From Shimia_B sp038525525 (GTDB taxonomy: Bacteria > Pseudomonadota > Alphaproteobacteria > Rhodobacterales > Rhodobacteraceae): a stretch of 64,000 nt of DNA. The stretch is from NCBI GenBank assembly GCA_038525525.1, contig JBCBHO010000005.1:62001-126000 (forward strand), in the 5' to 3' direction. Of the stretch, positions 16,067 through 24,572 are shown one piece after another (the first letter of the stretch is position 1; the number at the start of each line of letters is the position of its first letter). The position numbers and the translations under genes were made by a program. Below the pieces are notes generated by a model that saw only the letters and a program-made list of their open reading frames with translations, was not told the DNA's origin and did not search any database.

Positions 16067-16756
16067 ATGGAGCCAACACACGCTGCCCGAGGGGCCGATG
16101 TCCACGCATCGGCATCTCTCACTTGGCCAAGCCTTCCCAAAGCCAGCTATGCCACCCGTCTCAAGCGCCCGCTCGACGTGGCGCTTGTCCTGCTGACGCT
16201 GCCGCTCAGCCTGCCCGTGGTGGCGGTCTTCTGGCTCGCCATCCGTCTCGGTGGCGGGCGCGGCTTTTACGGACAGACCCGCATCGGGCAGAACGGGCGC
16301 TCTTTTACATGCTGGAAGCTGCGCACCATGATCCCGGATGCCGATGCCGCGCTCGCGGCACTCTGTGAGGCCGATCCCGAGATCGCCGCCGAATGGGCCC
16401 GCGACCAAAAACTGAAGCGGGACCCGCGGATCACGCCGCTGGGCCAGCTCCTCCGGCGCACCCATATCGACGAGGTCCCGCAGCTCTGGAATATCCTGCG
16501 GGGAGAGATGAGCCTCGTGGGCCCGCGCCCATTCACCCTCGACCAGAGCGCGCTCTACGGCGCGGCGGGCGGTAGGGCTTATTACATGCTCCGCCCCGGT
16601 GTCACCGGGCCCTGGCAGGTCTATGGCCGCGGCGGCACGGCTTTCGCCGACCGCGTGACGTTCGATGAGTGGTATTTCCGGTCGGCGAGCTTCGCGATCG
16701 ACGCGGCGATCCTCATGAAAACCGTGGGCGTGGTCCTCCGCGGGGATGGATCCTGA
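16067..16756 (+). CDS. Polyprenyl-phosphate sugar-1-phosphate transferase (ExoY-like)
   Basis: 229 residues, a bacterial sugar transferase that would start exopolysaccharide repeat units on undecaprenyl phosphate at the inner membrane. One membrane hairpin near the N-terminus (LKRPLDVALVLLTLPLSLPVVAVF) is followed by the catalytic domain: FTCWKLRTM, then LLRRTHIDEVPQLWNILRGEMSLVGPRP, the family signature, and RPGVTGPWQVYGRG. The start at 16067 has AAGGGG just upstream. First gene of the polysaccharide region; an AT-rich stretch around 15930-15960 probably holds its promoter. Confidence 0.92.
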   Translation: MEPTHAARGADVHASASLTWPSLPKASYATRLKRPLDVALVLLTLPLSLPVVAVFWLAIRLGGGRGFYGQTRIGQNGRSFTCWKLRTMIPDADAALAALCEADPEIAAEWARDQKLKRDPRITPLGQLLRRTHIDEVPQLWNILRGEMSLVGPRPFTLDQSALYGAAGGRAYYMLRPGVTGPWQVYGRGGTAFADRVTFDEWYFRSASFAIDAAILMKTVGVVLRGDGS

Positions 16757-16797
16757 GCATGGCGGCGCCCTGCCCCCCGAAGACCGCGGCAGTGGTG

Positions 16798-18075
16798 CTA
16801 GCGCCCGCGGGTCTGCCAGCGCCGCTCGAAGCGCAGGAAGAGCGCCTCAGAGCTGGCGCGGGCGCCCGTGCCCGTCTCCCGCGCGGAAAGGCGGAGCCCC
16901 ATGGCGGCGGACCAATCCTCGGTGAGGGCCCGGCGATAGGTGGAGCTGAGCGCGAGGCGCGTGGTGCGGGCGTCCGTCTCGATGTCGCCCTGCCGCAGGA
17001 GCGTGGCGTCGAGGGAGACCTGGGAGAGCGGCGTGAGCGTCAGATCGAGCCCCAAAAGGGCGCCCGTGGAGACCGTCGTCTCCTGCCCGTCGGGGCTCGT
17101 CACCTCGCGTTGGAGCCGCGCATCTGCCTCCAGCCGGCGAGAGAGCGCGTGCACAAGGCGCGCACGGTAGACGGGTTCCGCATCCGCGCCGTCGATGAGC
17201 GTGACCCCGGCGTCGAAGGAGAGCTCCGAGAGGGGCGAGAGCCGGTGCGTGACGCCGGCGAGCAGCGTCGCGCGGTCCCGGCCCGCTTCGGGAAAGGCGA
17301 GATCGACACCCGCGCGGGCGACAAGCCGCGCGGACCGTGCCGATTGCACGCCCGCGCGCAATGTGGCGATCTCGCGCGCGGCAGCACCGTCCTCCTCCAC
17401 GGTCCCGAAGCCCAGCCCGGCCTCGACCCGCGTCACCCGCGAGAGCGCGAACCGCGCCTCGAGATCGAGTGCGAGGCGCGTACGGTCCACGAGCCCCGGC
17501 GCGGTGGTGCCCGCGTAGCTCAGTCTTTGCCCCGCGAGGCCCACGGTCACGCTGACCGGGCGTTCTTCGTCGAGCGTCGCGCGGGCGCTGAAGCGGAGAT
17601 CGGTGCGCGTGCCCGCCCCCTCGAGATCGTCGAGATCGCTCGGGACGGTGAGCGCGCCGTCCGTGTCGCGGGCCAGCGCAGTGGCATCAAGCACGCGCAG
17701 GTCGGATTGGCGCGCTGCGACATCGAGCGCCAGCGCAAGGCGTGGCGCGGCGCGGCTGTAGCGCAAGGCGAGCTCCGGGCGCGCGACGTCGACGCCCGCC
17801 TCATCACTGGCGGCGCGCACGTCCCCACGGGCCGAGAAGCGCAGCGCCTCCGTGCGGGTGCGGGTTTCAAGCGTATAGCCGAGACCCACGCGCGCCTCGC
17901 GCAAGCTGTCTTCCTCGCCGGTCGAGAGCGACGGGTTCTGCGCCGCTTCGACACCCTGCGAGAGCGTGAGTGTGGACCGGAGGCCGCCTTCTTGAGCGAG
18001 GCCAGCAAGGCCCACGAGCGCGAGGACGCTTCCCGCGAGCCCTGCCATACGCCACGTCGCGATCCTGTGTCTCAT
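16798..18075 (-). CDS. Outer-membrane beta-barrel protein of the polysaccharide cluster
   Basis: 425 residues. After an N-terminal signal sequence (residues 1-27, MAGLAGSVLALVGLAGLA) the protein is a long series of alternating amphipathic strands such as LRFSARGDVRAAS, LALDVAARQSDL and RLVARAGVDLAFPEA, ending in EALFLRFERRWQTRGR. This is typical of an outer-membrane barrel, here likely 14-18 strands. Next to the Wza-like exporter on the same strand, so it may form or assist the outer-membrane export channel. No enzyme motif is seen. Confidence 0.7.
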   Translation of the reverse strand: MRHRIATWRMAGLAGSVLALVGLAGLAQEGGLRSTLTLSQGVEAAQNPSLSTGEEDSLREARVGLGYTLETRTRTEALRFSARGDVRAASDEAGVDVARPELALRYSRAAPRLALALDVAARQSDLRVLDATALARDTDGALTVPSDLDDLEGAGTRTDLRFSARATLDEERPVSVTVGLAGQRLSYAGTTAPGLVDRTRLALDLEARFALSRVTRVEAGLGFGTVEEDGAAAREIATLRAGVQSARSARLVARAGVDLAFPEAGRDRATLLAGVTHRLSPLSELSFDAGVTLIDGADAEPVYRARLVHALSRRLEADARLQREVTSPDGQETTVSTGALLGLDLTLTPLSQVSLDATLLRQGDIETDARTTRLALSSTYRRALTEDWSAAMGLRLSARETGTGARASSEALFLRFERRWQTRGR

Positions 18076-18120
18076 CGCGCCCCGCCCTCGTCTCTGCCCC
18101 TGCCCCGGTTTCCGGCCCGG

Positions 18121-18768
18121 CTATTCGAAGAGCCGCCGCGCGGGGACGATGATGACGTCTCCCTGCTCCACCGGCGCCATGCCAAAGCCGCTGCGCCCAT
18201 CGAGCACCGCCTCGTAGCTGAAGCGGAAGACACGCTCGCGCCCGGGGGCTTCCCGGCGTCTGAGCTGGATGCGCTTCACGGCGGCGAAATCGGTGAAGCC
18301 GCCCGCGACCGAGAGCACCTGGAGCACGGTCATGCCGTCCTCCATGGCGATGCTGCCGGGCTTCCTCACCTCGCCGATGACGAAGACGTGCCGCGGCGTA
18401 GCGACGGAGCTCTGGACGCTGCGGGGAGCGAGGCGCATGAGCGAGAGGAGAACCGTGGGAGAGGCGGCGAAATTGCTCTCGATCGCTGCCGTCAGGCGCC
18501 GCTGCGCCTCCGGCAGCGAACTGCCCGCCACGGGCACCGTGCCCACCAGCGGCACCGCGATCTGCCCGTCTGGCGCCACGAGCACGTCGCGGTTGAGCGT
18601 CTCGTCCTCGAGCACCTCCACGCGGAGCGTGTCTCCGGGCTGGATTCGGTACTCCTGCGCAGCGAGCGGGACGGCCAGCCATGCGATGATCAGGGCCAAA
18701 ATGGGGGCCAACACCTGGGCCAAGTGCCCGCCGCGCGTGTCCCCCGCGCTTTTCATAACCATACCCAT
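18121..18768 (-). CDS. Polysaccharide export protein (Wza/ExoF-like)
   Basis: 215 residues. A signal peptide or anchor (residues 18-37) is followed by the Poly_export domain EYRIQPGDTLRVEVLEDETLNRDVLVAPDGQIAVPLVGTV, then an SLBB-type segment HVFVIGEVRKPGSIAMEDGMTVLQVLSVAGGF. No lipobox Cys is visible, unlike true Wza lipoproteins, so it resembles shorter ExoF-type periplasmic exporters. Transcribed with the barrel gene and divergently from the ATPase/Wzz/kinase block. Confidence 0.88.
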   Translation of the reverse strand: MGMVMKSAGDTRGGHLAQVLAPILALIIAWLAVPLAAQEYRIQPGDTLRVEVLEDETLNRDVLVAPDGQIAVPLVGTVPVAGSSLPEAQRRLTAAIESNFAASPTVLLSLMRLAPRSVQSSVATPRHVFVIGEVRKPGSIAMEDGMTVLQVLSVAGGFTDFAAVKRIQLRRREAPGRERVFRFSYEAVLDGRSGFGMAPVEQGDVIIVPARRLFE

Positions 18769-18959
18769 GCGAAAGCCTCGTCCCTGTTAACCAAAGCCCT
18801 TTCCCGCCTAAGTTGTAGGCTGGAAGCGCTTTTCTGGCTAGAGTTTCAGCCACCCGCGCCCGGATGGTGCCAAATGCGCATCACTTCTGGCGCACCCCCC
18901 TCGTCCCACAGGGCGCCCCGCTTTCCCCAATCAGAACCGGCGATGGAGGTCTCGTGACC

Positions 18960-19853
18960 ATGATCAGCTTCGACAACGGGCCACTTCTCGCGCATTTCGG
19001 CCTCAGGACGCGGCCCTTCGATCTGCCGCCCGACCCCGCCGTCTTCTTCCCGGCCCCGGGGCACCTGCGCGCGCAGGCGGTGCTTGACCACGGGCTCGCC
19101 ACCCGCGCGCCTGTGACCCTGCTCACCGGGGATCCGGGCACCGGCAAATCGCTCCTCGTGCGGGAGGCCGTCGCACGGGCGGGCGCCGATCTGAGCGTCG
19201 CCGTCCTCGCCACTGCCGCACCCCGCGGGCGCTGCGAGCTTTTCGAGCTCATCCTCGTGGCGCTCGGCGTCCCACTGCCCGATCCTGCCGGGGACGCGCA
19301 GTTCGCGGCGCTCTACGCGGCGCTCGAGGAAAGGCTCGTGGCGGAATATGCGCGGGGGCGGCGCGTGCTGCTCGTCTGCGACGAGGCCCATGCGCTCGAC
19401 GATGCCTGCCTCGCGCAGCTCCGGCGGCTTCTCAACATCAACTTCGGCGGTCACGATCTGCTACAGCTCGTTCTTGTGGGCGAGACGGACCTGCGCAAGC
19501 GGCTGGGCCGCCCGGCCCACACGTCCCTCGCGCAGCTCGTCTCGGCCCATTCCCACCTCCCGGCCCTTCGGGGGGCTGACCTGCCCGGCTACGTGGAGCA
19601 TCGCCTCCGGGCTGCCGGGGCGGGACGCGCGACCTTCGAGCAGAGCACGGCGGCGCCGCTCCTCGCGGCTTCTGGCGGGATACCGCGGCTCGTCAACCAG
19701 CTCTGCGCGCACGCGCTGCTCTATGCCTTCGGCGCCGGGGCCGATCACGTGACGCGCAAGACCGTCGAGGCGGTCATCGCCGACGGCGTGGTGCTCGGTG
19801 CCGCGGGGCAGCCCCCGCGCCCGTCACCCACGCCCGCCCTGGCCCTCGGCTAG
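18960..19853 (+). CDS. AAA ATPase, ExeA-like, of the polysaccharide cluster
   Basis: 297 residues. Opens with FDNGPLLAHFGLRTRPFDLPPDPAVFFPAPGH, the usual beginning of ExeA/GspA-like ATPases. Walker A is GDPGTGKSLL, Walker B VLLVCDEAHAL, and GGIPRLVNQLC is the sensor-2 region. In EPS loci such ATPases accompany the PEP-CTERM or Wzx/Wzy machinery and probably energise assembly; the exact role is unknown. ATG at 18960 chosen with GGAGG 10 bp upstream; GTG at 18954 is an alternative. Followed at 20 bp by the Wzz-like gene. Confidence 0.85.
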   Translation: MISFDNGPLLAHFGLRTRPFDLPPDPAVFFPAPGHLRAQAVLDHGLATRAPVTLLTGDPGTGKSLLVREAVARAGADLSVAVLATAAPRGRCELFELILVALGVPLPDPAGDAQFAALYAALEERLVAEYARGRRVLLVCDEAHALDDACLAQLRRLLNINFGGHDLLQLVLVGETDLRKRLGRPAHTSLAQLVSAHSHLPALRGADLPGYVEHRLRAAGAGRATFEQSTAAPLLAASGGIPRLVNQLCAHALLYAFGAGADHVTRKTVEAVIADGVVLGAAGQPPRPSPTPALALG

Positions 19854-19873
19854 CCGAGAGAGAGGTGAACAGA

Positions 19874-21487
19874 ATGGATATGTCTCACAGCCTGCAGATC
19901 CTCCGGCGCCGCCTGCCCCTCGTCACGGGCATCGTGCTCCTTGGTACGGCGCTCGGCCTCGCGGCGGCGCTCCTCACGCCCCCCACCTACAGCGCCCGGG
20001 CGGTGCTCGTCGTGGAGGCCGCTCAGATGCAAGAGGATCTCGCCCCCACCACCGTGCGCACGAACGAGACCGAGGCCCTCCAGATCATCGAGCGGCGCAT
20101 CCTGAGTCGCGACACGCTTCGCGCCCTCGCGTGGGACATGGCGATCTACGCGCCGGACGCGGCGCCGAGCCCCGAGGACATGCTGGAGGATCTCCGCGCC
20201 CGCATCCTCATCGAAACCGAGGGCGGCCAGTTCCGCCGCGGTCAGCGCGATGCCACCGTCGTCAGCGTCTCGTTCCGCGACCCAATGCCCGCACGGGCCG
20301 CCGCGGTGGCCAACGAACTCGTGCGCCTCATCCTCGCGGTCAACGCGGAAACGCGCACCTCCCTCGCGCGGGAGACGCGCGATTTCTTCACGGCGGAGGT
20401 GACGCGGCTCGAGGCGGAGCTGGCTGAGAGCACCGCCGCGATCCTTGCTTTCCAGGAAGCCAATCTGGAGGCGCTGCCCGACAGCCTGGATTTTCGCCGC
20501 ACCCAGCAGACCAACCTGCAGGAGCGCCTCGGACGGCTGGAACGCGAGGAGACCGCGCTCAAGGATCGGAGGCTCCAGCTCGTCACGCTCTTCGAGGCCA
20601 CGGGGCAGGTCATGCTCGGCGCAGAGCCGCTGCGGCCCACGTCGGGCGCGGCCCGGACGCCGTCGCGGGCACCCCCTGCGGTGGAGGGCTACCTCGCGGA
20701 GCTCAAGGCCGAGTACGCCACGCTGGGCGCGGTGCTCTCGGAAAGCAATCCGCGCATGGTGATGCTGCAATCCCGCATCGAGACCGCTCTGGCGGAAACC
20801 GCAGCGCTGCCCGACGCGGCCCCGGCAAAGCCGGTCGAGGCCGCCAGTGCCGCCACCGTGAAGCGGGACACCGCGCTCTTTGACGTGCAACGCGCCGATC
20901 TCGACGCCCAGCTCGCCTATGTCGCGGGCCAGAAGCTCGCAGCGGCTGAGAAGATGGCCGGGATCGAGCAGAGCATCGGGCGGACGCCCGGAAATGCCGT
21001 GGCCCTCGCCGCGCTGGAGCGGAGCCATGGCACCCTACAGGCCCAGTACGACCAGGCCGTGGCCAACAAGGCGCGCGCCGAGACGGGCAAGATCATCGAG
21101 GAGCTGTCCCGCGGGCAACGCATTTCGGTGGTCGAAGACGCCGTCGCGCCCGAGAGCCCCAACGGGCCGCCGCGCTCTCTGATCGCCCTGGGCGGCCTCT
21201 CTGGCGGTTTCGTCCTTGCCGCCTGCCTCCTCGCGCTGCTCGAGCATCTCAACCGCACGATCCGCACACCGCGGGACCTCACGGCCGCGCTCGGCATCGA
21301 TGCCTTTGCCACGATCCCCTATCTAGAGGCGCCGGGCGACACGACGCGGCGCTCCTCGCTTCGTTGGGGGCGCGGCCTCCTGGCGCTTCTCGCGCTCGGC
21401 GCCCTCCTCTGGGGCGTGGACCGGCATGTCACACCCCTCGGGCCTGAGGCGGCGCGTCTCGTCTCCGCCGCCCGCGCCCTTTTCTAG
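19874..21487 (+). CDS. Chain-length determinant (Wzz/GNVR-type) protein
   Basis: 537 residues, an inner-membrane polysaccharide co-polymerase. First membrane helix at about residues 15-35, followed by TPPTYSARAVLVVE. The long periplasmic part is helical and coiled coil (ETRDFFTAEVTRLEAELAESTAAILAFQEANLEALPDS..., EIEREETALKDRR-type), and ALERSHGTLQAQYDQAVANKARAE is the GNVR-like element before the second helix near residue 440. A third hydrophobic segment lies near the C-terminus. Start at ATG 19874 behind AGAGAGG. It lacks a kinase domain; the next gene supplies it. Sets chain length and export. Confidence 0.9.
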   Translation: MDMSHSLQILRRRLPLVTGIVLLGTALGLAAALLTPPTYSARAVLVVEAAQMQEDLAPTTVRTNETEALQIIERRILSRDTLRALAWDMAIYAPDAAPSPEDMLEDLRARILIETEGGQFRRGQRDATVVSVSFRDPMPARAAAVANELVRLILAVNAETRTSLARETRDFFTAEVTRLEAELAESTAAILAFQEANLEALPDSLDFRRTQQTNLQERLGRLEREETALKDRRLQLVTLFEATGQVMLGAEPLRPTSGAARTPSRAPPAVEGYLAELKAEYATLGAVLSESNPRMVMLQSRIETALAETAALPDAAPAKPVEAASAATVKRDTALFDVQRADLDAQLAYVAGQKLAAAEKMAGIEQSIGRTPGNAVALAALERSHGTLQAQYDQAVANKARAETGKIIEELSRGQRISVVEDAVAPESPNGPPRSLIALGGLSGGFVLAACLLALLEHLNRTIRTPRDLTAALGIDAFATIPYLEAPGDTTRRSSLRWGRGLLALLALGALLWGVDRHVTPLGPEAARLVSAARALF

Positions 21488-21507
21488 ATCCCTGACGGAG
21501 CCGTCCC

Positions 21508-22341
21508 ATGGAGCGATTGCACGACGCCCTCGAAAAAGCCCGCAACGACAGGAGCGGGGCGCGGCCCCCGGATCCGGGTTTCGGCGGGAGGGGCGCGGAT
21601 CGCCCGCGCGCCGCCGCGCCCCTCGCAGAGCTCGCCACGCTTTCGCTCGACCAGGCCACGCTCGAGGCCCACCGCATTTTCGCCGCCGAGGCCTCCGCGA
21701 TGGCCACGTCCTTCGACATCCTGCGCACGCGGACCCTGCGGCTCATGCAGGCACAGGGCTGGAAGCGCATCGCCGTAACCTCCGCGACGCCGGGCTGCGG
21801 GAAGAGCACAATCGCGCTCAATCTCGCCTTTGCCATGGCCCGCCAGCGGGACACGCGCACGCTCCAGATCGAGCTCGACATGCGCCATCCCGCGCAGCAG
21901 GCACTGCTCGGGATCGGGCACAGGCATCTGAATTCCGGCGATGGGCCCACGACGGTGGCGCAGTTTTTCCGCGGGGAGCGGGACTTCACCGAGATCGCCC
22001 ACCGCCACGGCGAGGGACTCGGGCTCGCAATCAACGGCACCACCGTCCCCGACGCCTCCGATGTGCTTCTGGCACCCGATATCGACCAGAGGCTCCGGGA
22101 GCTCGAGCTGCGCTATGCGCCGGACATGATGATCTTTGACATGCCGCCCGTGCTTGCCAATGACGATGTCATCGCCTTCACCAAGCATGTCGACTGCGTG
22201 CTCATCATCGCGGCCGCCGACGCGACCACCTCCAACGAGGTGGACCGCTGCGAACGGGAGCTGGCCGCTATGACGAACGTGCTCGGCGTGGTGCTCAACA
22301 AGTCCCGGCTGGGCGCCCTGGAGGCCTACGGCCCCTACTGA
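21508..22341 (+). CDS. BY-kinase-like ATPase (CpsD/CapB-type)
   Basis: 277 residues. Walker A SATPGCGKSTIALNLA, Walker A' LQIELDMRHP and Walker B MMIFDMPPVLANDDV define the bacterial tyrosine autokinase fold. The C-terminus ends EAYGPY, with only two Tyr rather than a long Tyr cluster. Separate kinase and Wzz proteins are the arrangement of Gram-positive systems, but also occur in alphaproteobacteria. Should phosphorylate itself or partners to control polymer assembly with the Wzz-like protein upstream. Ends 6 bp before the convergent spike gene. Confidence 0.88.
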   Translation: MERLHDALEKARNDRSGARPPDPGFGGRGADRPRAAAPLAELATLSLDQATLEAHRIFAAEASAMATSFDILRTRTLRLMQAQGWKRIAVTSATPGCGKSTIALNLAFAMARQRDTRTLQIELDMRHPAQQALLGIGHRHLNSGDGPTTVAQFFRGERDFTEIAHRHGEGLGLAINGTTVPDASDVLLAPDIDQRLRELELRYAPDMMIFDMPPVLANDDVIAFTKHVDCVLIIAAADATTSNEVDRCERELAAMTNVLGVVLNKSRLGALEAYGPY

Positions 22342-22347
22342 GCCCCC

Positions 22348-24204
22348 CTAGAAGGCGGCGATCTCCGCGCGGCCCAGTGCACCGTCGAAGAGGCCCGCGC
22401 CGCCGATGGCGCCACCGGTGTTGTTGCTGTTGATGTAGAGCATGAGACGACCGCCCGGCTGGTTGGCGACGTGCGCCCAGACCCGGACCCGGCCTGGCCC
22501 GACGGGGATCCAGCCGAAATCGGATGGCGACGTGCCCGCCGCAGACAGCGAGACCTCGCCCCAGATGTCATTGACGGTCACCCGCTGAAAGCCCACGCCC
22601 GCCACGTCGCGCGCGGTGATCTGGGTGCTGCGCTCACCATCTCCGCCAAGGGTCCGGTCCACGTCCATGTAGAAGGTGCAGGTGCCGCTGGTCAGACCGG
22701 AAAGATCGACCTCGCCGGGCGTATTGCTGTCAAAGCGGGTGTTGTTCGGCGCGGGATACCAGCCCTCGCCCTGGTCGGTGAGGCCCTTCGAGGCCGCCCA
22801 GGCGTGGAGCTCCATGAGCGCGTTCGCATGGCCCGGCGCGGCACCGAGATCGCAGCGCAACACGCCGGCGCGCGGTTGCAGTGGCAGAAGCTCCAGCACG
22901 GGATGCGCGAGGCCCGGATAGTCGAGCCAGGTGTCATCGGACTGGTCCTGCGTGTCGTTGGCCCCGGCCGCGGCGGAGGCAAACTCGATCATGTCGCCGC
23001 GGAGAAAGCCCGTGCGCCCGGCCCCGAGCGCGGTGAGGAGGCTCGCAGCATCGACCGTGACCGTGCCACCGCTCAGTGAGATCGCGGCGTCGGGCACCTC
23101 GTGGAGGGTCTCAGCGGCCTCCGCGCGTCGGAAGTAGAGCTGCGCAACCTTGGGCTGACCGGCGGGCAAGGCGCCGCCCCGGATCCGGCGAGCGGTGGTC
23201 AGCGAGCCCGCGCTGCTGGAGAGCGTGAGTACGGCCTCTGTCCAGGTGACGAAGTCGAGTTCGGGCTTCGGCAGGGCCGCCCCGCCGAGGCGCGCGATAT
23301 TATAGGCGATCTGCTGGGCGTACTTTCCGGCGCCGTCATCCGAGATCGCGGGATGCGCCGCGTCGCTGATGTCGTAGCCGTTTTCATAGGCCACGGGATC
23401 GACCCCGCGTTCGAAGGGCACCGCCCGCGCCGCATTGCGCGCAGAGGCTACCACGCGATCGATGGAGACGCGCACGTCGCGGAAGCGGTCCATGTGCATG
23501 GCACCGCCGGCGAGTTGGTCATAACGGTGCATGAGGAAGGAAAACGGCACTGTCTCGGTGTCCCAGAGCTCGCTCAGGACGTGGTCGAAGGTCACCGCGT
23601 GACGCGTCGCGCCGACGGGCACGGCGGACCCGTCCGCGAGGCTCGTGCCGGTGAGCGCCGTCCACCACGCATCGCCCAGCTGGTATTGAAGGAGCGCGCT
23701 GTCCTCGTTCTGCCAGGCCATGAAGGCACCGTCCGGCGCGCTGATCCCGGTATCGGCCGCGAAGAGGTCGTAGGTCGCCGCGTCATCGGCCCAGAACCGG
23801 GCCTCGTCGGCTTCGCCATCCTCGAGGAGCCGGCCGAGCCCCGTGCCGGAGAATGCGAGCAGGCAGAGCTTGTGCGCCACGCCCGGTGCGAGGGCCGCGA
23901 GAGCGTTGGACATCTCCACCGCCCAACGGCTCACCTTGTTGGCATTCGTGATCGGGTCGCGCCGCGCGCCGTCAAAGCCGCCCCCGGCGTCGAGATCGTA
24001 CCACCAGACCTCCAGCGCGTCTTCATCGTCCACGGTGCCGACATTGGCCATGTCGGCATGGATCGCGCGAAAGAGGCGGTGCGGCTCGGACTGTCCGAGG
24101 AGCACGATATGCGCCGTGCCCGCGGGCCCGGGCTCCGGCACGGCCTGCCCGGCCTCGCCAAAGCGCGCCTGACCGAGGCCCAGTGTCATGCCGAGACCGA
24201 TCAT
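22348..24204 (-). CDS. GTA head-spike fibre-like protein (GhsB-like)
   Basis: 618 residues. The N-terminus MIGLGMTLGLGQARFG is typical of Rhodobacterales phage/GTA appendage proteins. An early LLGQSEPHRLFRA recalls the GQS motif of SGNH-type sialate esterases. The C-terminal part reads as beta-rich receptor-binding or sandwich domains with NTRFDSNTPGEVDLSG and MLYINSNNTGGAIGG. The gene overlaps the spike-base-like gene by one base (TGATG). In Rhodobacter capsulatus the pair rcc01079/rcc01080 (GhsA/GhsB) forms RcGTA head spikes that bind capsule. Pairing and location in a capsule locus support the call; sequence identity could not be tested. Confidence 0.6.
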   Translation of the reverse strand: MIGLGMTLGLGQARFGEAGQAVPEPGPAGTAHIVLLGQSEPHRLFRAIHADMANVGTVDDEDALEVWWYDLDAGGGFDGARRDPITNANKVSRWAVEMSNALAALAPGVAHKLCLLAFSGTGLGRLLEDGEADEARFWADDAATYDLFAADTGISAPDGAFMAWQNEDSALLQYQLGDAWWTALTGTSLADGSAVPVGATRHAVTFDHVLSELWDTETVPFSFLMHRYDQLAGGAMHMDRFRDVRVSIDRVVASARNAARAVPFERGVDPVAYENGYDISDAAHPAISDDGAGKYAQQIAYNIARLGGAALPKPELDFVTWTEAVLTLSSSAGSLTTARRIRGGALPAGQPKVAQLYFRRAEAAETLHEVPDAAISLSGGTVTVDAASLLTALGAGRTGFLRGDMIEFASAAAGANDTQDQSDDTWLDYPGLAHPVLELLPLQPRAGVLRCDLGAAPGHANALMELHAWAASKGLTDQGEGWYPAPNNTRFDSNTPGEVDLSGLTSGTCTFYMDVDRTLGGDGERSTQITARDVAGVGFQRVTVNDIWGEVSLSAAGTSPSDFGWIPVGPGRVRVWAHVANQPGGRLMLYINSNNTGGAIGGAGLFDGALGRAEIAAF

Positions 24205-24464
24205 CAGATCAGGCCAACGATGCCGGTGGCGGTGGTGCCGGTGTTCCAAACCCGCGTGACGCGGGCCGGGAACGGCGCACCGGCGGCGACGAAGATCGTG
24301 GCCTCCGATCCGTCGAGCGCGGTCACGCGCACCGAGCCCGATGTATTCACGGATATGGCGCGGAGCACATAGGGCAGATCGGACGCGTCATCGGGAGTGA
24401 TTGTGACGAGGTCGGTCGCAGGGACGGTCAGGCCCGACTGGGTGCCTTTGAAGGGGTCTATCAT
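24204..24464 (-). CDS. GTA head-spike base-like protein (GhsA-like, Rcc01079 family)
   Basis: 86 residues. The core DLVTITPDDASDLPYVLRAISVNTSGSVRVTALDGSEATIFVAAG followed by RVTRVWNTGTTATGIVGL matches my memory of the Rcc01079-type spike base protein of Rhodobacterales GTAs and phages. All-beta, no signal peptide. GGAGGAGAG lies directly upstream of the ATG. Translationally coupled to the fibre-like gene. In the RcGTA particle the base anchors the spike on the capsid. No GTA capsid or tail genes are present in the window, as in R. capsulatus, where the spike genes are also outside the main cluster. Confidence 0.68.
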   Translation of the reverse strand: MIDPFKGTQSGLTVPATDLVTITPDDASDLPYVLRAISVNTSGSVRVTALDGSEATIFVAAGAPFPARVTRVWNTGTTATGIVGLI

Positions 24465-24572
24465 GGTCTCTCCTCCTCTCCGGCGCGGGATGCGATCCGG
24501 AACGGGGTCGGAGTTAACCTTTGGTGTCTTGCTGGAGTCCTACTTCTGCGCGCGGTGCGGGCGGCGCCGCCC

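Noticed and set aside
16669..18957. 762-codon plus-strand frame opposite the barrel and Wza-like genes
   Set aside because: Shadow frame caused by base composition; the opposite strand encodes exporter and barrel proteins with signal sequences.
22348..24464. Prophage remnant
   Set aside because: No integrase, capsid, terminase or attachment site around the pair; codon use matches neighbours and the genes lie neatly within the polysaccharide locus.
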